This document shows positions 1-10,329 of a stretch of 64,000 nt of DNA, piece by piece. Numbering within the stretch: position 1 is the first letter of the stretch; each line of letters starts with the position of its first letter. This DNA is from Loripinus fragilis (taxonomy: Eukaryota; Mollusca; Bivalvia; Lucinida; Lucinidae): NCBI GenBank assembly GCA_964019695.1, contig OZ026518.1, positions 75,323,912-75,387,911 on the forward strand. Direction: 5' to 3'. The notes beneath the pieces were generated by a model. That model did not search any database and was not told the DNA's origin. It was given only the letters and a program-made list of their open reading frames with translations. Position numbers and translations under genes: made by a program.

Positions 1-84
1 GTTTTACTATTGATAACAGTTTTTTTCTTATTTTTTTTTCTTATTTCATTTATTTTTTTGAAAAAAAAAATACTAAATTTGCAG

Positions 85-261
85 GACCACCAGCTAGCTT
101 CTTCATCGGATGATGAAGTGAGAGAGAGCGACCATTCACTCCTACGCTGTCGATCAATAGCGGCAGACGACCGCAGACGACACCTCATCGTACGATTCTT
201 CGCTAAATTATGCAAGGTCGTCGAGTTTCAAGATCCCCAATATTACTATTACTATCGATAA
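85..261 (+). CDS. Possible last coding exon of an upstream gene
   Basis: A pyrimidine-rich stretch (19-60) is followed by an acceptor-like TTTGCAG ending at 84. From 85 a 58-codon open frame runs to TAA at 259-261. Its base composition is clearly less AT-rich than its surroundings, and an AATAAA lies at 334-339, 73 bases after the stop. This is what a 3'-terminal exon of a plus-strand gene entering from the left would look like. The peptide is charged (an SSSDDE stretch, an RRR cluster, a Tyr run before the stop) and I do not recognise a domain. It could be chance; no homology is claimed. Confidence 0.35.
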   Translation, partial: DHQLASSSDDEVRESDHSLLRCRSIAADDRRRHLIVRFFAKLCKVVEFQDPQYYYYYR

Positions 262-333
262 AAAGTCTGGATTTATTATAGTTTAAAAGCAGTGTAGACC
301 CAGTTCAGTCTGTTGACCTATGGTAAAAGTGTT

Positions 334-339
334 AATAAA
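334..339 (+). promoter_or_regulatory. AATAAA polyadenylation signal candidate
   Basis: Canonical hexamer 73 bases downstream of the stop of the putative terminal exon at 85-261. It is informative only if that exon is real. Confidence 0.3.
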
Positions 340-902
340 TATAGCTAGGTTATTGGTCTGACACTAAACCAGTTGTTTTTGCATTAAGGATATAATTTAA
401 TTCCGCAGGAAAATGGATAGACATACCGCGCATGCCTACACATGCAGGTGCATTTCAATTAATGAAAATTATCAGCCTTGCTACTCGTGAGAAAATATAA
501 TGTACTCAGGACATGAGAAAACAGCATTTTACTCGAATTGTCTCCACTGTTGATTGTAACTCTTTAAAACAACAACTGTTACCGATTTATTTACAATTCA
601 CATGCAATATCAGACCTTACTATGTTTCTTAGAAAAGCAACAATTAAAATTTGAAAATGGTTTCTGCTAAAATCAGTGGCGCTTCAAGATTCAAAGATCA
701 ATATTTGTGTTCAGTTTGGCTTAGCCGACTGTCCAGGGACCCCATAGTGGGGATTTAGTTATTACTAATTTAGTACACAGGTACAGGTATTGGTAACGAA
801 ACCCCTGAGAGTCATAAACTAATCAACAATGGTACCTCTTTTAGGCTAAAAATATAGGTATTTAAGACTTACAATTACACACATTTCTTGTCATTGATCA
901 CA
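340..902. other. Gene-free, no recognisable structure
   Basis: AT-rich DNA with no credible exon, hairpin or tandem repeat seen. Confidence 0.5.
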
Positions 903-1136
903 GGCCTCAAGGTACTACATCTTTTCGTGCTCAATTCAAATGAGCACGAAATTTCAACTGCTCATACATACTAAAATACCGACAAATAAAGAAGTTTCTT
1001 GATTTAAGTCTCTCAGATGTTGTATTTATCATGCTAATACTTGTTAAAATGCCAACAATTGTTGGCATTTTAACATTTATGAGCAGGACAAATTTCGTGC
1101 TCAATTTAATTAAGCATGAAAAAAGTTTTTGGGGTT
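903..1136 (-). mobile_element. Hairpin element, family H1 (AACAATTGTTGGCATT core)
   Basis: About 230 bp with a perfect central hairpin (TGCCAACAATTGTTGGCA) flanked by complementary arms carrying TTTCGTGCTCAA-type segments. The outer ends are GGCCTCAAGGT and a degraded counterpart. The same unit recurs at 28159-28409, 49380-49503, 49679-49900 and 54904-55137. It has no coding capacity, so it is a non-autonomous MITE-like element. Confidence 0.65.
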
Positions 1137-1588
1137 AAGTTATCCCCCTGAGAGCCTCTTTACGTCATGTGTACGTTGAACCTGTGAGACGCCATCAGAA
1201 TAACACGTCACCTGTATATCAAATTAAAGTCATTTTCAACATCGCCCAGCCTCTACATAAACGACCAGTGCGTGGTTGTTCATTCGCTAAGAAATCAGTG
1301 ATAATGAGTGAGGCGTTTTTGTTGACGTCAGAATATATGTGGCTTACCTTTATGGGAGGTGAAAACCTACCTTTAGCCCGACCTGTAGTCGCATTTTGCA
1401 AAAACAGTGCAAGGTTGGTGACTGGACGCCCTTTCTTTTCGGTGCTTAACAGATGTGTCATATATGTGCAACTGTTTTTTGCAGTATATGCAACTGCTGT
1501 TTTAGAATGAGGAAGTCAGTAATTTGATAAACGTGCGCCTGTCTGGATGTGTAGGTCAATACGTGCAACCTCACCTGTGAATGAACAT
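1137..1588. other. Gene-free, unassigned
   Basis: Overlapping open frames on both strands (113 and 80 codons) are mutually exclusive and show no domain or splice context. No repeat family is recognised here. Confidence 0.4.
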
Positions 1589-1762
1589 GTAATAGTTATA
1601 CCATGGGTTGTCCGCCTGTACGTGGAGATAATCCACGAGCTTTAGCGAGTGGATTATCTTACGTACAGGTGGACAAACATGGTATAACTATTTTATACCC
1701 CCTATATGTTGACCTTGCACATCAAGTGATATTCCATGCTAAAGTTGGTAAAGGTGGTATAA
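1589..1762 (-). mobile_element. Palindromic MITE, family M1, copy 1
   Basis: The core is a ~100-bp near-perfect hairpin: AATAGTTATACCATG on the left and CATGGTATAACTATT on the right, with arms that include GGAGATAATCCACGAGC and its complement around a TTTA loop. A ~75-bp non-palindromic segment on one side ends in GGTGGTATA. Homologous copies lie at 18201-18377 and 52172-52335, both in the opposite orientation. Confidence 0.75.
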
Positions 1763-1978
1763 TGTTGTATACCCACCATTCTTCAAAAATGCAATATTAT
1801 AAATTTAAAACGTCGATGCGTCCCCGGCCCACCATGAGTTTCGCATGTTTTGTCTCATGGGTAACTTTTCACTATTTTTTCTTCCGCTGAATTTTCCTTT
1901 TTATTATGCTAAGGGGAATATTTCAAGAGCGGCAGCCAGTGAAAACTGAAAACTAGAAATTGTGTTTATGAAACACTG
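1763..1978. other. Gene-free spacer
   Basis: AT-rich; nothing recognised. Confidence 0.4.
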
Positions 1979-3653
1979 TGCCCCCAACCATTAGCTTGAC
2001 AAGTTGTCGACCATCCTTTTCACCAGGTAATCTGCTCACCATCCTCTTTTAGTTGTACTAGCTGTAATAGTTTTTGGAGATAACATTATTACAAGTTTTG
2101 CAAAGAGCAAAGAACTCGAAAATGCAAAGGGCAAAGAACATGAAAATGCAAAGGACAATAACTCGAATTAAATAACCTTTTTTTAAATTTCCACCAAGTT
2201 ATCTACTCATTATCCTCTATCGGCTGTCCAACTTTGAAGCTGCTAGCTGTACTAGTTTTTGAGATATCAAGTTTTCTATGTCCAAATTTGCAAAGGGCAA
2301 TAACTAAAAATATCCTTTTTATCTTTTAACCAGATACTTTACAGGGGTAACAACCTACGTCATAGCGTGGGTGTTGTAAACACGTAGTATGACGCCATCT
2401 TTGATTTGCAAGGTTAGTTTTTCCCTTCGTAAATGTCGTACAAATTAGTGTCTGTCAAAACTAAGCAGTGCAGGCGGTGCCTAACATCACACTTGAACAG
2501 AATATACAATGGTCACGTCCAGAAATGTCGTTGCCTTTGTAAACATTCACCCACAAAAATCGAAGTGGGTGACTGCTAAAATTATCCTCGTGTCTCCCGC
2601 TTCGATTCTTGTGGGTGAATGATTACAAAGGCAACGGCATATCGGGGCGTGACCGTTATATATTCTGTTCAAGTGTGATGTTAGGCACCGCCTGCACTGC
2701 TTTGTTTGTACAGACACTCATTTGTTTGATTTTACGAAGGGGAAAACTGACCTTGTAAATCAAAGATGGCGCCGTACTACGTGTTTACAACATCAATGCT
2801 ATGACGTAGGTTGTTACCCTTGACTTTATTCATCCGACCAAGTTTGAAACTCCTAGCTTTAATAGTTTTTGAGATATTTTGATTTAAAAAAATCAGTTTG
2901 GCTTTTTAAAAGGGACATAAATCCATAAAGGGGGATAATCCAGTCTTTAGAAATATGGGTCAGTTATTTTTGATGAGGAATCCATCTATGAAATTTCAAA
3001 ACCTTATCTTAAATTTCAAATTTGCAATGGACAATACCTCGAAAAAATGCATAGGGCATTAACTCGAAAAAATAAAATAAAACATTTTCTTTAAAAAAAA
3101 AACATATCACAAGGTAATCTACTCATTATCCTCTATCAGCTGTCCAAGTTTGAAGCTCCTAGCTTTAACGGTTTTTGAGATATCAAATTATCTATGTCCA
3201 AATTTGCAAAGAGCAATAACTCAAATGATTTTTTTTTACATTTTCACAATTTCATCAGGTAATCTACTCATTATCCTCTATCAGCTGACCAAGTTTGGAG
3301 CTCCTAGCTGTAATAGTTTTTAGGTATATTGATTACAAAATTTCATATTGGTCCTTTTTAAGGGGCATAACTCCACAAAGGGAGATAATCCAAACTTAAA
3401 AAATGGGGTCACTTATTTTTGATAAAGAATGCGACTATGAATTTCAAACCGCTATCTTAAATTTTGAACGGACGGACGGACGCACGGGCGCTCCCTTTAT
3501 ATGCAAATGAGTTTTTTTTCGTAATTGATTTTCAAAAACTAGAGACATTTCGGAAATTCAAAGTACCCAACAAGGGTTCATTCGTGAGTACGGACGGAAG
3601 GACGGACATGCCCAAAGCAATATGCCCCTTCAACTTTTGTTAAGTTGGGGGCA
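1979..3653. mobile_element. 1.7-kb TIR element with internal diverged repeats
   Basis: The ends are inverted: TGCCCCCAACC at the left and GTTAAGTTGGGGGCA at the right. Inside, a module recurs at about 2020, 2200, 3110 and 3250: 'atctactcattatcctctatcagctg', then 'aagtttgaagctcctagctgtaat', then 'tttgagatat', usually followed by 'caaagggcaataactc'. A (GGAC)n-rich stretch lies near 3472-3610. There is no open reading frame of note, so it is probably a non-autonomous element. It is interrupted by the foldback element at 2343-2820. Confidence 0.6.
2343..2820. mobile_element. 478-bp foldback element nested in the 1.7-kb element
   Basis: Almost the whole segment is one inverted repeat. AGGGGTAACAACCTACGTCA at the left is matched by its complement ending GGTTGTTACCCT at the right. 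Arms of ~225 bp stay alignable up to a loop near 2571-2597. Both arms carry CATCTTTGATTTGCAAGGT / ACCTTGTAAATCAAAGATG, which helps confirm the pairing. It has no coding capacity. Confidence 0.85.
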
Positions 3654-3752
3654 TAAAAAGCAGAGAGTCATGAGAGCACAACAAAGCTCAAGTGAAAGAC
3701 TCTTTCAAAAATAGCATTGATCAATGAAAGTAACTAGACGTTGTTCAATGTT

Positions 3753-3766
3753 ACCAAATTTGTTTG
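3753..3766 (+). repeat. Target-site duplication, left copy (SINE 1)
   Basis: ACCAAATTTGTTTG occurs here and again at 4092-4105, exactly flanking the SINE; the last G may belong to the SINE. Confidence 0.85.
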
Positions 3767-4091
3767 ACCGGGCCGCGTAGCGCAGTCGGTAACATGTCTG
3801 GCTACAGATGCGTGTCTGACTGCAGATCCAGGGGTCACGAGTTCGATCCCGGCCCGGTCCCATACGTTCGTGGAGATTGATCATGAAATAATTTCTATGG
3901 TCATTCTCCTCCCTTCCGCTGATTCATTCAAGAAGGGTTGTTGTCAGTTGCAAGCGAAAGTATGTACACAAATTACTGGTTAACCGCTTGTTCAAGCCTG
4001 CCCAGGAAAAAGTGTGGTTAGAGTAACTGACCGTCCCGCAATGACCATAGCTGTTGACTTGGGGCGTAAAGCAACAAAACAAACAAACAAA
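3766..4091 (+). mobile_element. tRNA-derived SINE, copy 1
   Basis: The head (3766-3862) looks like a tRNA with a long variable arm. GACCGGG pairs with CCCGGTC, an A-box-like TAGCGCAGTCGGT and a B-box GAGTTCGATCCC (RNA polymerase III promoter) are present, and the head ends in CCA. The body contains GATTCATTCAAGAAGGG and CCTGCCCAGGAAAAAGTGTG, and the tail is (AAAC)n. A 13-14-bp target-site duplication flanks it, so this is a well-preserved retroposed insertion. Other copies: 11140-11443 (minus), 25318-25623, 61990-62311. Confidence 0.9.
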
Positions 4092-4194
4092 ACCAAATTT
4101 GTTTGTTATAATTTTTTTTGGTCACATTGCTACAAGTTACAAGATACTGTCCAGCAAAAATCTTTGTTCAAATGCTAATGCGAATTTTGTTATG

Positions 4195-4348
4195 CATGCG
4201 CGAATCCAGAAGAGGGGAGACAGAGGGTCCGACCCCCTTTCCCCTGAAAACTCACAAAAAGTAGGGTTTCTTAGCAATACTCTGAAATATCACAAAGCTG
4301 CAAAGTCAGCATCCAATGTTGGGCCTTCATTGGCCCGCCAGCGATGAT
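4195..4348 (+). mobile_element. Half copy of a TIR element (CATGCGCGAATCCAGA end)
   Basis: Similar to the left half of 54136-54431, sharing AGGGTTTCTTAGCAATACT and CACAAAGCTGC segments. The copy stops at GCCCGCCAGCG, where the other copy folds back. A 97-codon open frame across it is not credible as a gene. Confidence 0.55.
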
Positions 4349-4453
4349 GATTGTACATTGTAGTGGTTTTTGTATCCCACTTCCCTCATATCACCTTACA
4401 AAGTGTATTTAGTTTCCAGAAATTAGTTTATATTGACTTTATGCAATAATAAC

Positions 4454-4592
4454 GATCAAATATGGTTTTCTGATACACTAACATCTGCCAGACCCCTCGG
4501 GGGTCGTTAAAATCCTCGCCTTTCAGGCTCGGGTTTCAACACCACCCTCGGGGCCCAGCAGATGTTAATGCATATAAAACATGTTTGATCCC
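4454..4592. repeat. Imperfect palindrome
   Basis: GATCAAATATGGTTTT and AACATCTGCC on the left are matched by GGCCCAGCAGATGTT and AAACATGTTTGATC on the right, with a C/G-rich loop containing CCCCTCGGGGG. Probably a small foldback element; no second copy noticed. Confidence 0.5.
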
Positions 4593-4759
4593 TATAGTGG
4601 TGCATGGCGTTATTTCACTCCAAGTCGCAACGTCATGATAACATTATGTTAACAACCCATAAAATACGCAGTGCGCGTTTATAGGAGGAGTATGTGCGCT
4701 TGTTGTGTCGTAAACGGTAATGCGATGCTGGTCATATTATCGTCTCGACAGGCAAGACC

Positions 4760-4783
4760 ATGGCAGTTTTCAAGGGCAAATGG
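4760..4783 (+). CDS. Candidate first-exon fragment, FABP-like N-terminus
   Basis: ATG in a good initiation context (GACCATGG) starts the octapeptide MAVFKGKW, followed directly by a strong donor, TGG|GTAAGA. The M-x-x-F-x-G-x-W pattern is the start typical of fatty-acid-binding proteins. Family genes usually have the first intron after about 24 codons, not 8, and I find no downstream exon in this window. It may be a displaced exon, a pseudogene scrap or coincidence. Confidence 0.15.
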
Positions 4784-5340
4784 GTAAGACAATAGATTTT
4801 AAGTTCCTGTTCTCCATATTCACGTGTTACATAACAGACATGGTGTGATGTTTAAATTAGGGGATTTCCAACGATCGTCATTAACATCAGACTGTTTTGT
4901 GCCTAAAGAGATTAAATCACGAACATGTATAGTAAAATTGTTGAAACAAACAAATACGTTTTTAGAATTCACATCCTGTTATGTTTGTAATGACGACAAA
5001 CTCACGGATTTATCGTGTGACGTCGCGTCTAGGTGTGAAATAACGCCAAGGTTATGAGAGTACGTCAATAATAACGGTGTGGGCATAATGACATAACAAG
5101 ATCTTAACTTTTTGCGCCAGAAATAAGATTTCAAAGTAATTGTAATGTCGTATTACATTCGTGGCCTTGTACTTATAAATTTGTTAAACTCGTTGCGAAA
5201 AAGCAATAGAATGCTCAGCAAATATCGCATTTCATCGCTTAATAAATTCAATAAAGCATGAGCAATCATATAAAATATGTACTTGGGAAAAACATTTGAC
5301 GATTAGATGCCTCACTTATGGGATCCACACTGATAACCTC
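4784..5340. other. Gene-free, unassigned
   Basis: AT-rich; a 77-codon frame at 4824-5057 has no recognisable feature. Confidence 0.4.
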
Positions 5341-5374
5341 TGGATCTCCCTATATGAACATGGGACAATATATA

Positions 5375-5800
5375 CTCAGAAATTTCTTAAACAATGCTAT
5401 CGGTATCATAAACTTTGCAAAACTTTTTTTCTAAATTTTACCGTCGACACTATGATTTTGATAGCTAAACTCAAAGTCGGACTAAAATCACTCTTGCGCC
5501 AGGGACTTTCAGAACCAGAGTTTATGGTGACTTAGTGTATAAGTTGAAGAAGGTTGTTGTCTCTGATAATTTTTCAGCGCAGTTTATTAAAATAATTTCT
5601 CATCATAAAATGATTGGTTATAACATTAAGGTATTGCAACAGACTGCATGCTTGGTGGTCAACCCAATCACTGTTGGCAATTTTGCTTTCCTCTTTAATT
5701 GCAAGCTGCCTGATCGGACCTGGTTTCGACTTAAAGGCTTATCTGTAGATGAGGGGATAACCTTGGGTCTGATGTTGTGTCTGCGGTCGGTCAACCAGGG
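5375..5800 (+). pseudogene. Decayed retroelement reverse-transcriptase C-terminal fragment
   Basis: Two frames carry one protein. The first ends ...GLSEPEFMVT; the sense then continues one base shifted as GDLVYKLKK... to ...ACLVVNPITVGNFAFLFNC. The block resembles the one at 14100-14895 on the other strand (shared QGYRYHK-like, GLK-LL and LSEPEF/YGDLVYK segments). The frame break at the TTTATGG site is consistent with loss of one T. Only the part downstream of the catalytic region remains. The element class is uncertain (Penelope-like or another RT lineage). Confidence 0.5.
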
Positions 5801-6134
5801 TCGTTAGCAATCCACTATTGGGGTTAAGTATGTATTTAATTTCTGAGCTATATCTGCAGAGTTAGTTATGCATTCATCGGCAATGAAAAGTTCTTCAGAT
5901 AATCGTTTATTTGAAGCCTTTGATTCACCATTGCGCCAAGATATGTTTTGCATCTTTTGACTTATTAATAGATTCTGAGAAATGTTTGATTTTCGAGGCC
6001 CTGATTAACTGCCTTGCTTTATTTCGGTACTTTTATATTCGGTCCATTGTTTTTGTAATGACAATTGTCTCGTAGCCTTTGCATTTGCTTAATTTGTATG
6101 GTAGTCGCTTAACCCCCAATTATGCTGGACGGCG
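5801..6134. other. Gene-free spacer
   Basis: AT-rich; no feature recognised. Confidence 0.4.
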
Positions 6135-6440
6135 ATTCGGCTACGCTCCTGGCGATCTGGGATTTTTTTTCTAAAATTATTCAAATCGCCGCGGAAGCGT
6201 AGACAGCCACACGATATGGGGACTTGACGCTTCCACTACGCTTCTACTACGCTTCCGTAACGCTCCTGCTACGATCCCACTACGACAATGACGATCTGGC
6301 TTCGCTTAGTCTACGCTGATGGCGATGTAGCTGCGACCTTGCTACATCCTTTGGCGATGGAGCTACGCTTTCGTTACGCTTTTGCATCCTTTCTATATAG
6401 AATCTGAAAACCCGATACGCTTTTACTACGACCTAGGCGC
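6135..6440. repeat. Degenerate short-period repeat (CTACGCTTC-type)
   Basis: Variants of CTACGCTTCC / CTACGCTCCT / CTACGATCCC recur roughly every 10-12 bases, best between 6230 and 6300. GGCGATCTGG and GGCGATGTAG variants are interspersed. The composition is clearly less AT-rich than the flanks. Confidence 0.6.
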
Positions 6441-6442
6441 TT

Positions 6443-6697
6443 CTACTGCACTCTTGCCACGATTCGTGTCGTTTTGACCAAAATTTCGAATCGTATCGGA
6501 ATCGCCGTCCTGTGGAATGGGGTTTTAGTTTTAACACGCTTAATTTTAATAGGAGCATGTTTATTTAACAATTCTATAATTAATGAAGAAATTACAGCCA
6601 TATCAGCGTCAACAATTTCGTGGTCAATTACAGATGTTTCCAGGTCATGGGTCTCATTTGATTCAAAAGTGAAATTGTATTGATTAATGTCCCACAA
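6443..6697 (-). pseudogene. Possible LINE endonuclease-RT linker fragment
   Basis: An 84-codon minus frame contains LLNKHAPIKIKRVKTKTPF. The H-A-P-basic-basic-V-K-x-K-x-P pattern is typical of the linker between the endonuclease and reverse-transcriptase domains of LINE ORF2 proteins. The characteristic following segment (PW-hydrophobic) is absent; the frame drifts into the degenerate repeat at 6135-6440. Clearly a remnant. Confidence 0.4.
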
Positions 6698-6699
6698 TC

Positions 6700-8980
6700 T
6701 AATGTAAATTACGTTACCAATTTCACCATCTCACAAATTACAAGCCATGCCTTTTTAAGCTCACATCAAGCATCTCTATGTCAAGAAGATTAATATGTGC
6801 AGCCACAACAAGTTTTCAAATAGATCTATATGGAATATCTATAATCATTTTTCTATTATTATATTTAAAGTGTAATTCCAACAAGATTCATGTCCGTTTC
6901 CTGTAGTTCCTCTAAATTAAACTGACATTTTCCCTTGTTCTAAAAATGTTTATTTACCCTGTATACGTCCCAACATTTATCTTTGCCATTTTATTCTCCG
7001 AAATTGGCATCTGATTACTTGTTACCAAGAAATGGATGAGTTTTGTTCCCCTTTTTCTATAATTGAGGCCATCTCAGGGGCTTTGGGGAACAGGGGAAAA
7101 GAGGCATTAATTCCATGGGAACAGGGGAACAATTTAAAGCAAACTTTTGAGTGGAACAGGGGAGCAATGCAATATACTAGGGAACAGGGAATATGATTAA
7201 AAGGAACAAGTTTTCGATTTTAAGGAAACAGCTAGGGAACAAGCCAATGTATTTCAAGGGAACAAGAGTAATAGGTGCCCCTCTTGGAAGGGTATCTGTG
7301 TAACGCCAAAATTATGGACATGAACATTTATTTTGATACAAATCTTTCCAAGACGTGCTCTAATATAGATTTATATATTCATATTATAGATAGAAATTAC
7401 TCTCATGGGGGGGGGGGGATAACTATCTATATATGACATAGTACGGATGTGCGTGCCAAATAGCCCTTTTTCAGCGCCGCCAGGTATATAAAAACATTGT
7501 TTAAAAAGAAAGTACAGGAATTACCCTATTTTCTGATGTTGGTATATGAATGGCCAAAGTTTTCTGACACCCAAATAAATATGCACATATTTTTTGAAAG
7601 AAAGGGTATATTAATTCAACGGACTGAATATCACGGCCACCAATCTATCTCATTCGTCGCATAACATCAATACTGTGTTATGAAGAAGAGGGACCTATTT
7701 CCTATGAATGAGAGGGACTTAAATTTCAGCAAAAACGTTATTTTTTTAACAAATACAAAAATTTAAAAATCCGAAAACGCTATTCGATGGCCTTGATGTG
7801 TACCTTTGACATACCTTAAATAGTGTGCCCTGACACATAAACTGATTCTAGAATCTGTGTTGAAGTTGACGAAATGCCATTTTTCTTCACTACAAACCAT
7901 TTTAATATGTCAAGTAGAAAATCCTTTGAAAACCGATGTTAATGTCAAAAAGTTCAATGAGTGTCTCATCGAATAGCATTGCCCGATTTCTAAATTTTGC
8001 TGTCGAAATTAAGAAACAGAAAGTTTAATCCAACTGGTACGGGCAATGAAGGAGATGGATTAGTGGCCGTGTATATGAATAATTCAACTTTATGTGAAAT
8101 CAAGTATACCAGTATATGAATGATCTGTTTTTGTTCAAATGCCAGGTATATGATTGGGGTTGGTTTAAAAATACTGAGAAAATGACCATCATAAAAGAAA
8201 AGTTCAGAATAAATAAAAAGATAAATAATTAATAAAAAAAACTCTTTTCTATTACCATAGCAACGGTAAAACTCAGATGGATTGCAACCCTGTGATCAAT
8301 CTGAAAAAGTTTGAACAAGGATCATTGACGGTTTGGGCCTTATACGCCTATTTTTCTGATTCCCAGAACGTTGCTTTTGAGCTTCTAGTGTGGTGCATGT
8401 AGTATCAGTGCAATAGGTGAATCTAATGGCAAGAGCAAGCTAGCAAAATATTTTCAAAAATTCCTACGCACTCGGGAGTTATGGCGGGTAGAAAGGGGAG
8501 GGGGTCTGAAAATTCATGAAAATACAAAGTGCTTTAAAAAGTGATTTCTGCACGTTTTCTTGATTTATTTGGTAGGCATGGTGATATCTATTGAAAATAC
8601 CATATGCAGAGTATCAACGGATCACGATAATTGATGAAATAGTTTTAAAAACAAAATATGTTTTGTAATAAAATGATTTTGGGGAGATAATTTAGAAGTT
8701 ACCTGTACATTTTAGACTACATGTACCATAAATAATACAAAAATGAAAGCTCAACAAAAGAAATAAATATTTTTGAAGGAAAGAAAGTGTCCCATTTAGC
8801 ATTGGAAAGTAAAACTTATTCTAACTAGATCCTTTGAATATTACTTTTGCTTTGTTTAAAGGGCATAGCATGTTAAATGTATTTAAAGTGTCCGAATATT
8901 TATGGTATATATATACATGTATATCCCTATATGAGACAATATATTGAACACTTACGTATTTACCTGTTATAACTCTTTGC
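6700..8980. other. Gene-free AT-rich stretch
   Basis: It contains a degenerate GGGGAACAGGGGAA-type repeat (about 7075-7270) and a run of 12 G at 7407-7418. Nothing else is recognised; no exon-like segment with splice sites was seen. Confidence 0.45.
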
Positions 8981-8984
8981 ATGC

Positions 8985-9150
8985 CAGTAGATAATTTTGA
9001 TGTCTGCCAATAACCTTTTGCAAACAGCTTGGACCCAGATGAAGACCAACAGAATGTTTGTCTTGATCTGGATCCAATCTGTTTGATCCTCCGATGGTGG
9101 TCCTGGGTGGTTTATTTTTAAAAACTTAATTTTGAAGAAAGTCAGCAGAC
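8985..9150 (-). mobile_element. Hairpin element, family H2
   Basis: About 165 bp with ends TGTCTGCCAATAACC and CAGCAGACG. The interior has CAAACAGCTTGGACCCAGAT and its counterpart GATCTGGATCCAATCTGTTTG. Eight further copies are visible at 46100-46250, 48800-48910, 51290-51390, 55140-55258, 55880-55995, 56245-56400, 61466-61632 and 63665-63800. Confidence 0.6.
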
Positions 9151-9431
9151 GAAAATAAAAACATGAACAATTCCCTAGCATGCAAATAGATAAGTACAGG
9201 ACGTTTGCAAAAGAATGTGTCATTTAATAACAGTGAGATTTTTTCTTATGAAAAAATGCATTAAACCTTGCTAATTCTACTTTTAATATTTAAGTACTTT
9301 ATATTTAACTAGCACAGAATACAAAGCAATTTAGGAGATTGTTTCTAGAGAACTTCATTACTGTCAGTAATTTCTTATTTGGTAGAAAAGGCATTTTATG
9401 GCTTAGGCCCCGGGTTTTTGGGCTGCTGAAC

Positions 9432-9535
9432 ATCCCCCCCCCCCCCCCCGTGTGCCAGCAAGCCACTTCCATACAATGTGTAAAATACGGTAACACATAT
9501 ACATGCCAAAGCTTTTGCTGGCACACGGGGGGGAA
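9432..9535. repeat. Foldback with C17 run and long perfect stem
   Basis: A run of 17 C (9434-9450) is followed by GTGTGCCAGCAA. The exact complement TTGCTGGCACACGGGGGGG lies at about 9513-9532. The stem is at least 19 bp, with a ~60-bp AT-rich loop. Confidence 0.7.
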
Positions 9536-9837
9536 TGATATTTTAAAAAATGTTTTCGGATTTCTATATATTATAATGTAAAACTGATTGTTCTACCCAA
9601 AATTTTACATCTTTGAAGCATTTAATATCGAAAACGGATTTCACAGCCATAAAGTACTCAGGTCAGGGAAGCTTTAAGGTGAAGAAAGGGACGATTGACA
9701 AACTTTCATTTTTACTGAAAACCATAGGCATTTACCCATAGCAAGTGTCAATGATCCTTTGGTAAAGTTGGTTATCAAATGAAACCTATATCTGACAAAC
9801 TACAGATATTCTTTTGTGAAAAGAGAAAACTCATAAG

Positions 9838-9900
9838 TGTGGTTAGGTAAGTGACCATTACAGCATGACTTTAGCCATTGAATGGAGCATAAAACAACAA
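9838..9900 (+). repeat. Diverged SINE 3' tail fragment
   Basis: GTGTGGTTAGGTAAGTGACC ... GCATAAAACAACAAACC is similar to the last ~65 bases of the SINE at 3766-4091. Head and body are missing. Confidence 0.45.
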
Positions 9901-10329
9901 ACCAATCCAACGGACCAACCAATTGGGGGTCAAAATGTCCTCATTTGGTGCTAAAAATATGCAATCTGTGCCTTGGGGGATCCCAGATTGAGGTAGCAAA
10001 AATGTTAACCTCCCCAATTGAAGACATGACCAGATTTATGACAAAAAAAACCCAATCAATTTCAGTGATCAATAATTTTTTCCAGATCATTTTAAACATT
10101 TTAAATGGTAAAAGGATAGATTTTTATATACTCAAGAAGTTAGATTAATGATGTATGATTATGTTTGGATTAATATCTTCTTACAAACATACCCAAAAAT
10201 GGCCCTATGCATTACCTATGCGATAGGTACCAGGGAATTCCCCCTCCCCAAAATACTGATTAGAAAAAACGGTGAAATTCAGCTTCTATGCAATAGTTGA
10301 CTTCAGATGGGACAAAACAACATTCTGAT
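9901..10329. other. Gene-free spacer
   Basis: AT-rich; an 88-codon frame at 9882-10148 lies partly in the SINE tail and is not credible. Confidence 0.4.

Noticed and set aside
1169..1510. 113-codon plus-strand protein
   Set aside because: Overlaps an equally long minus frame, has no recognisable feature, and lies between repeats.
3766..3862. tRNA gene (Leu/Ser-like)
   Set aside because: It is the head of a SINE: it is followed by a conserved body and (AAAC)n tail and recurs at three other places, with target duplications.
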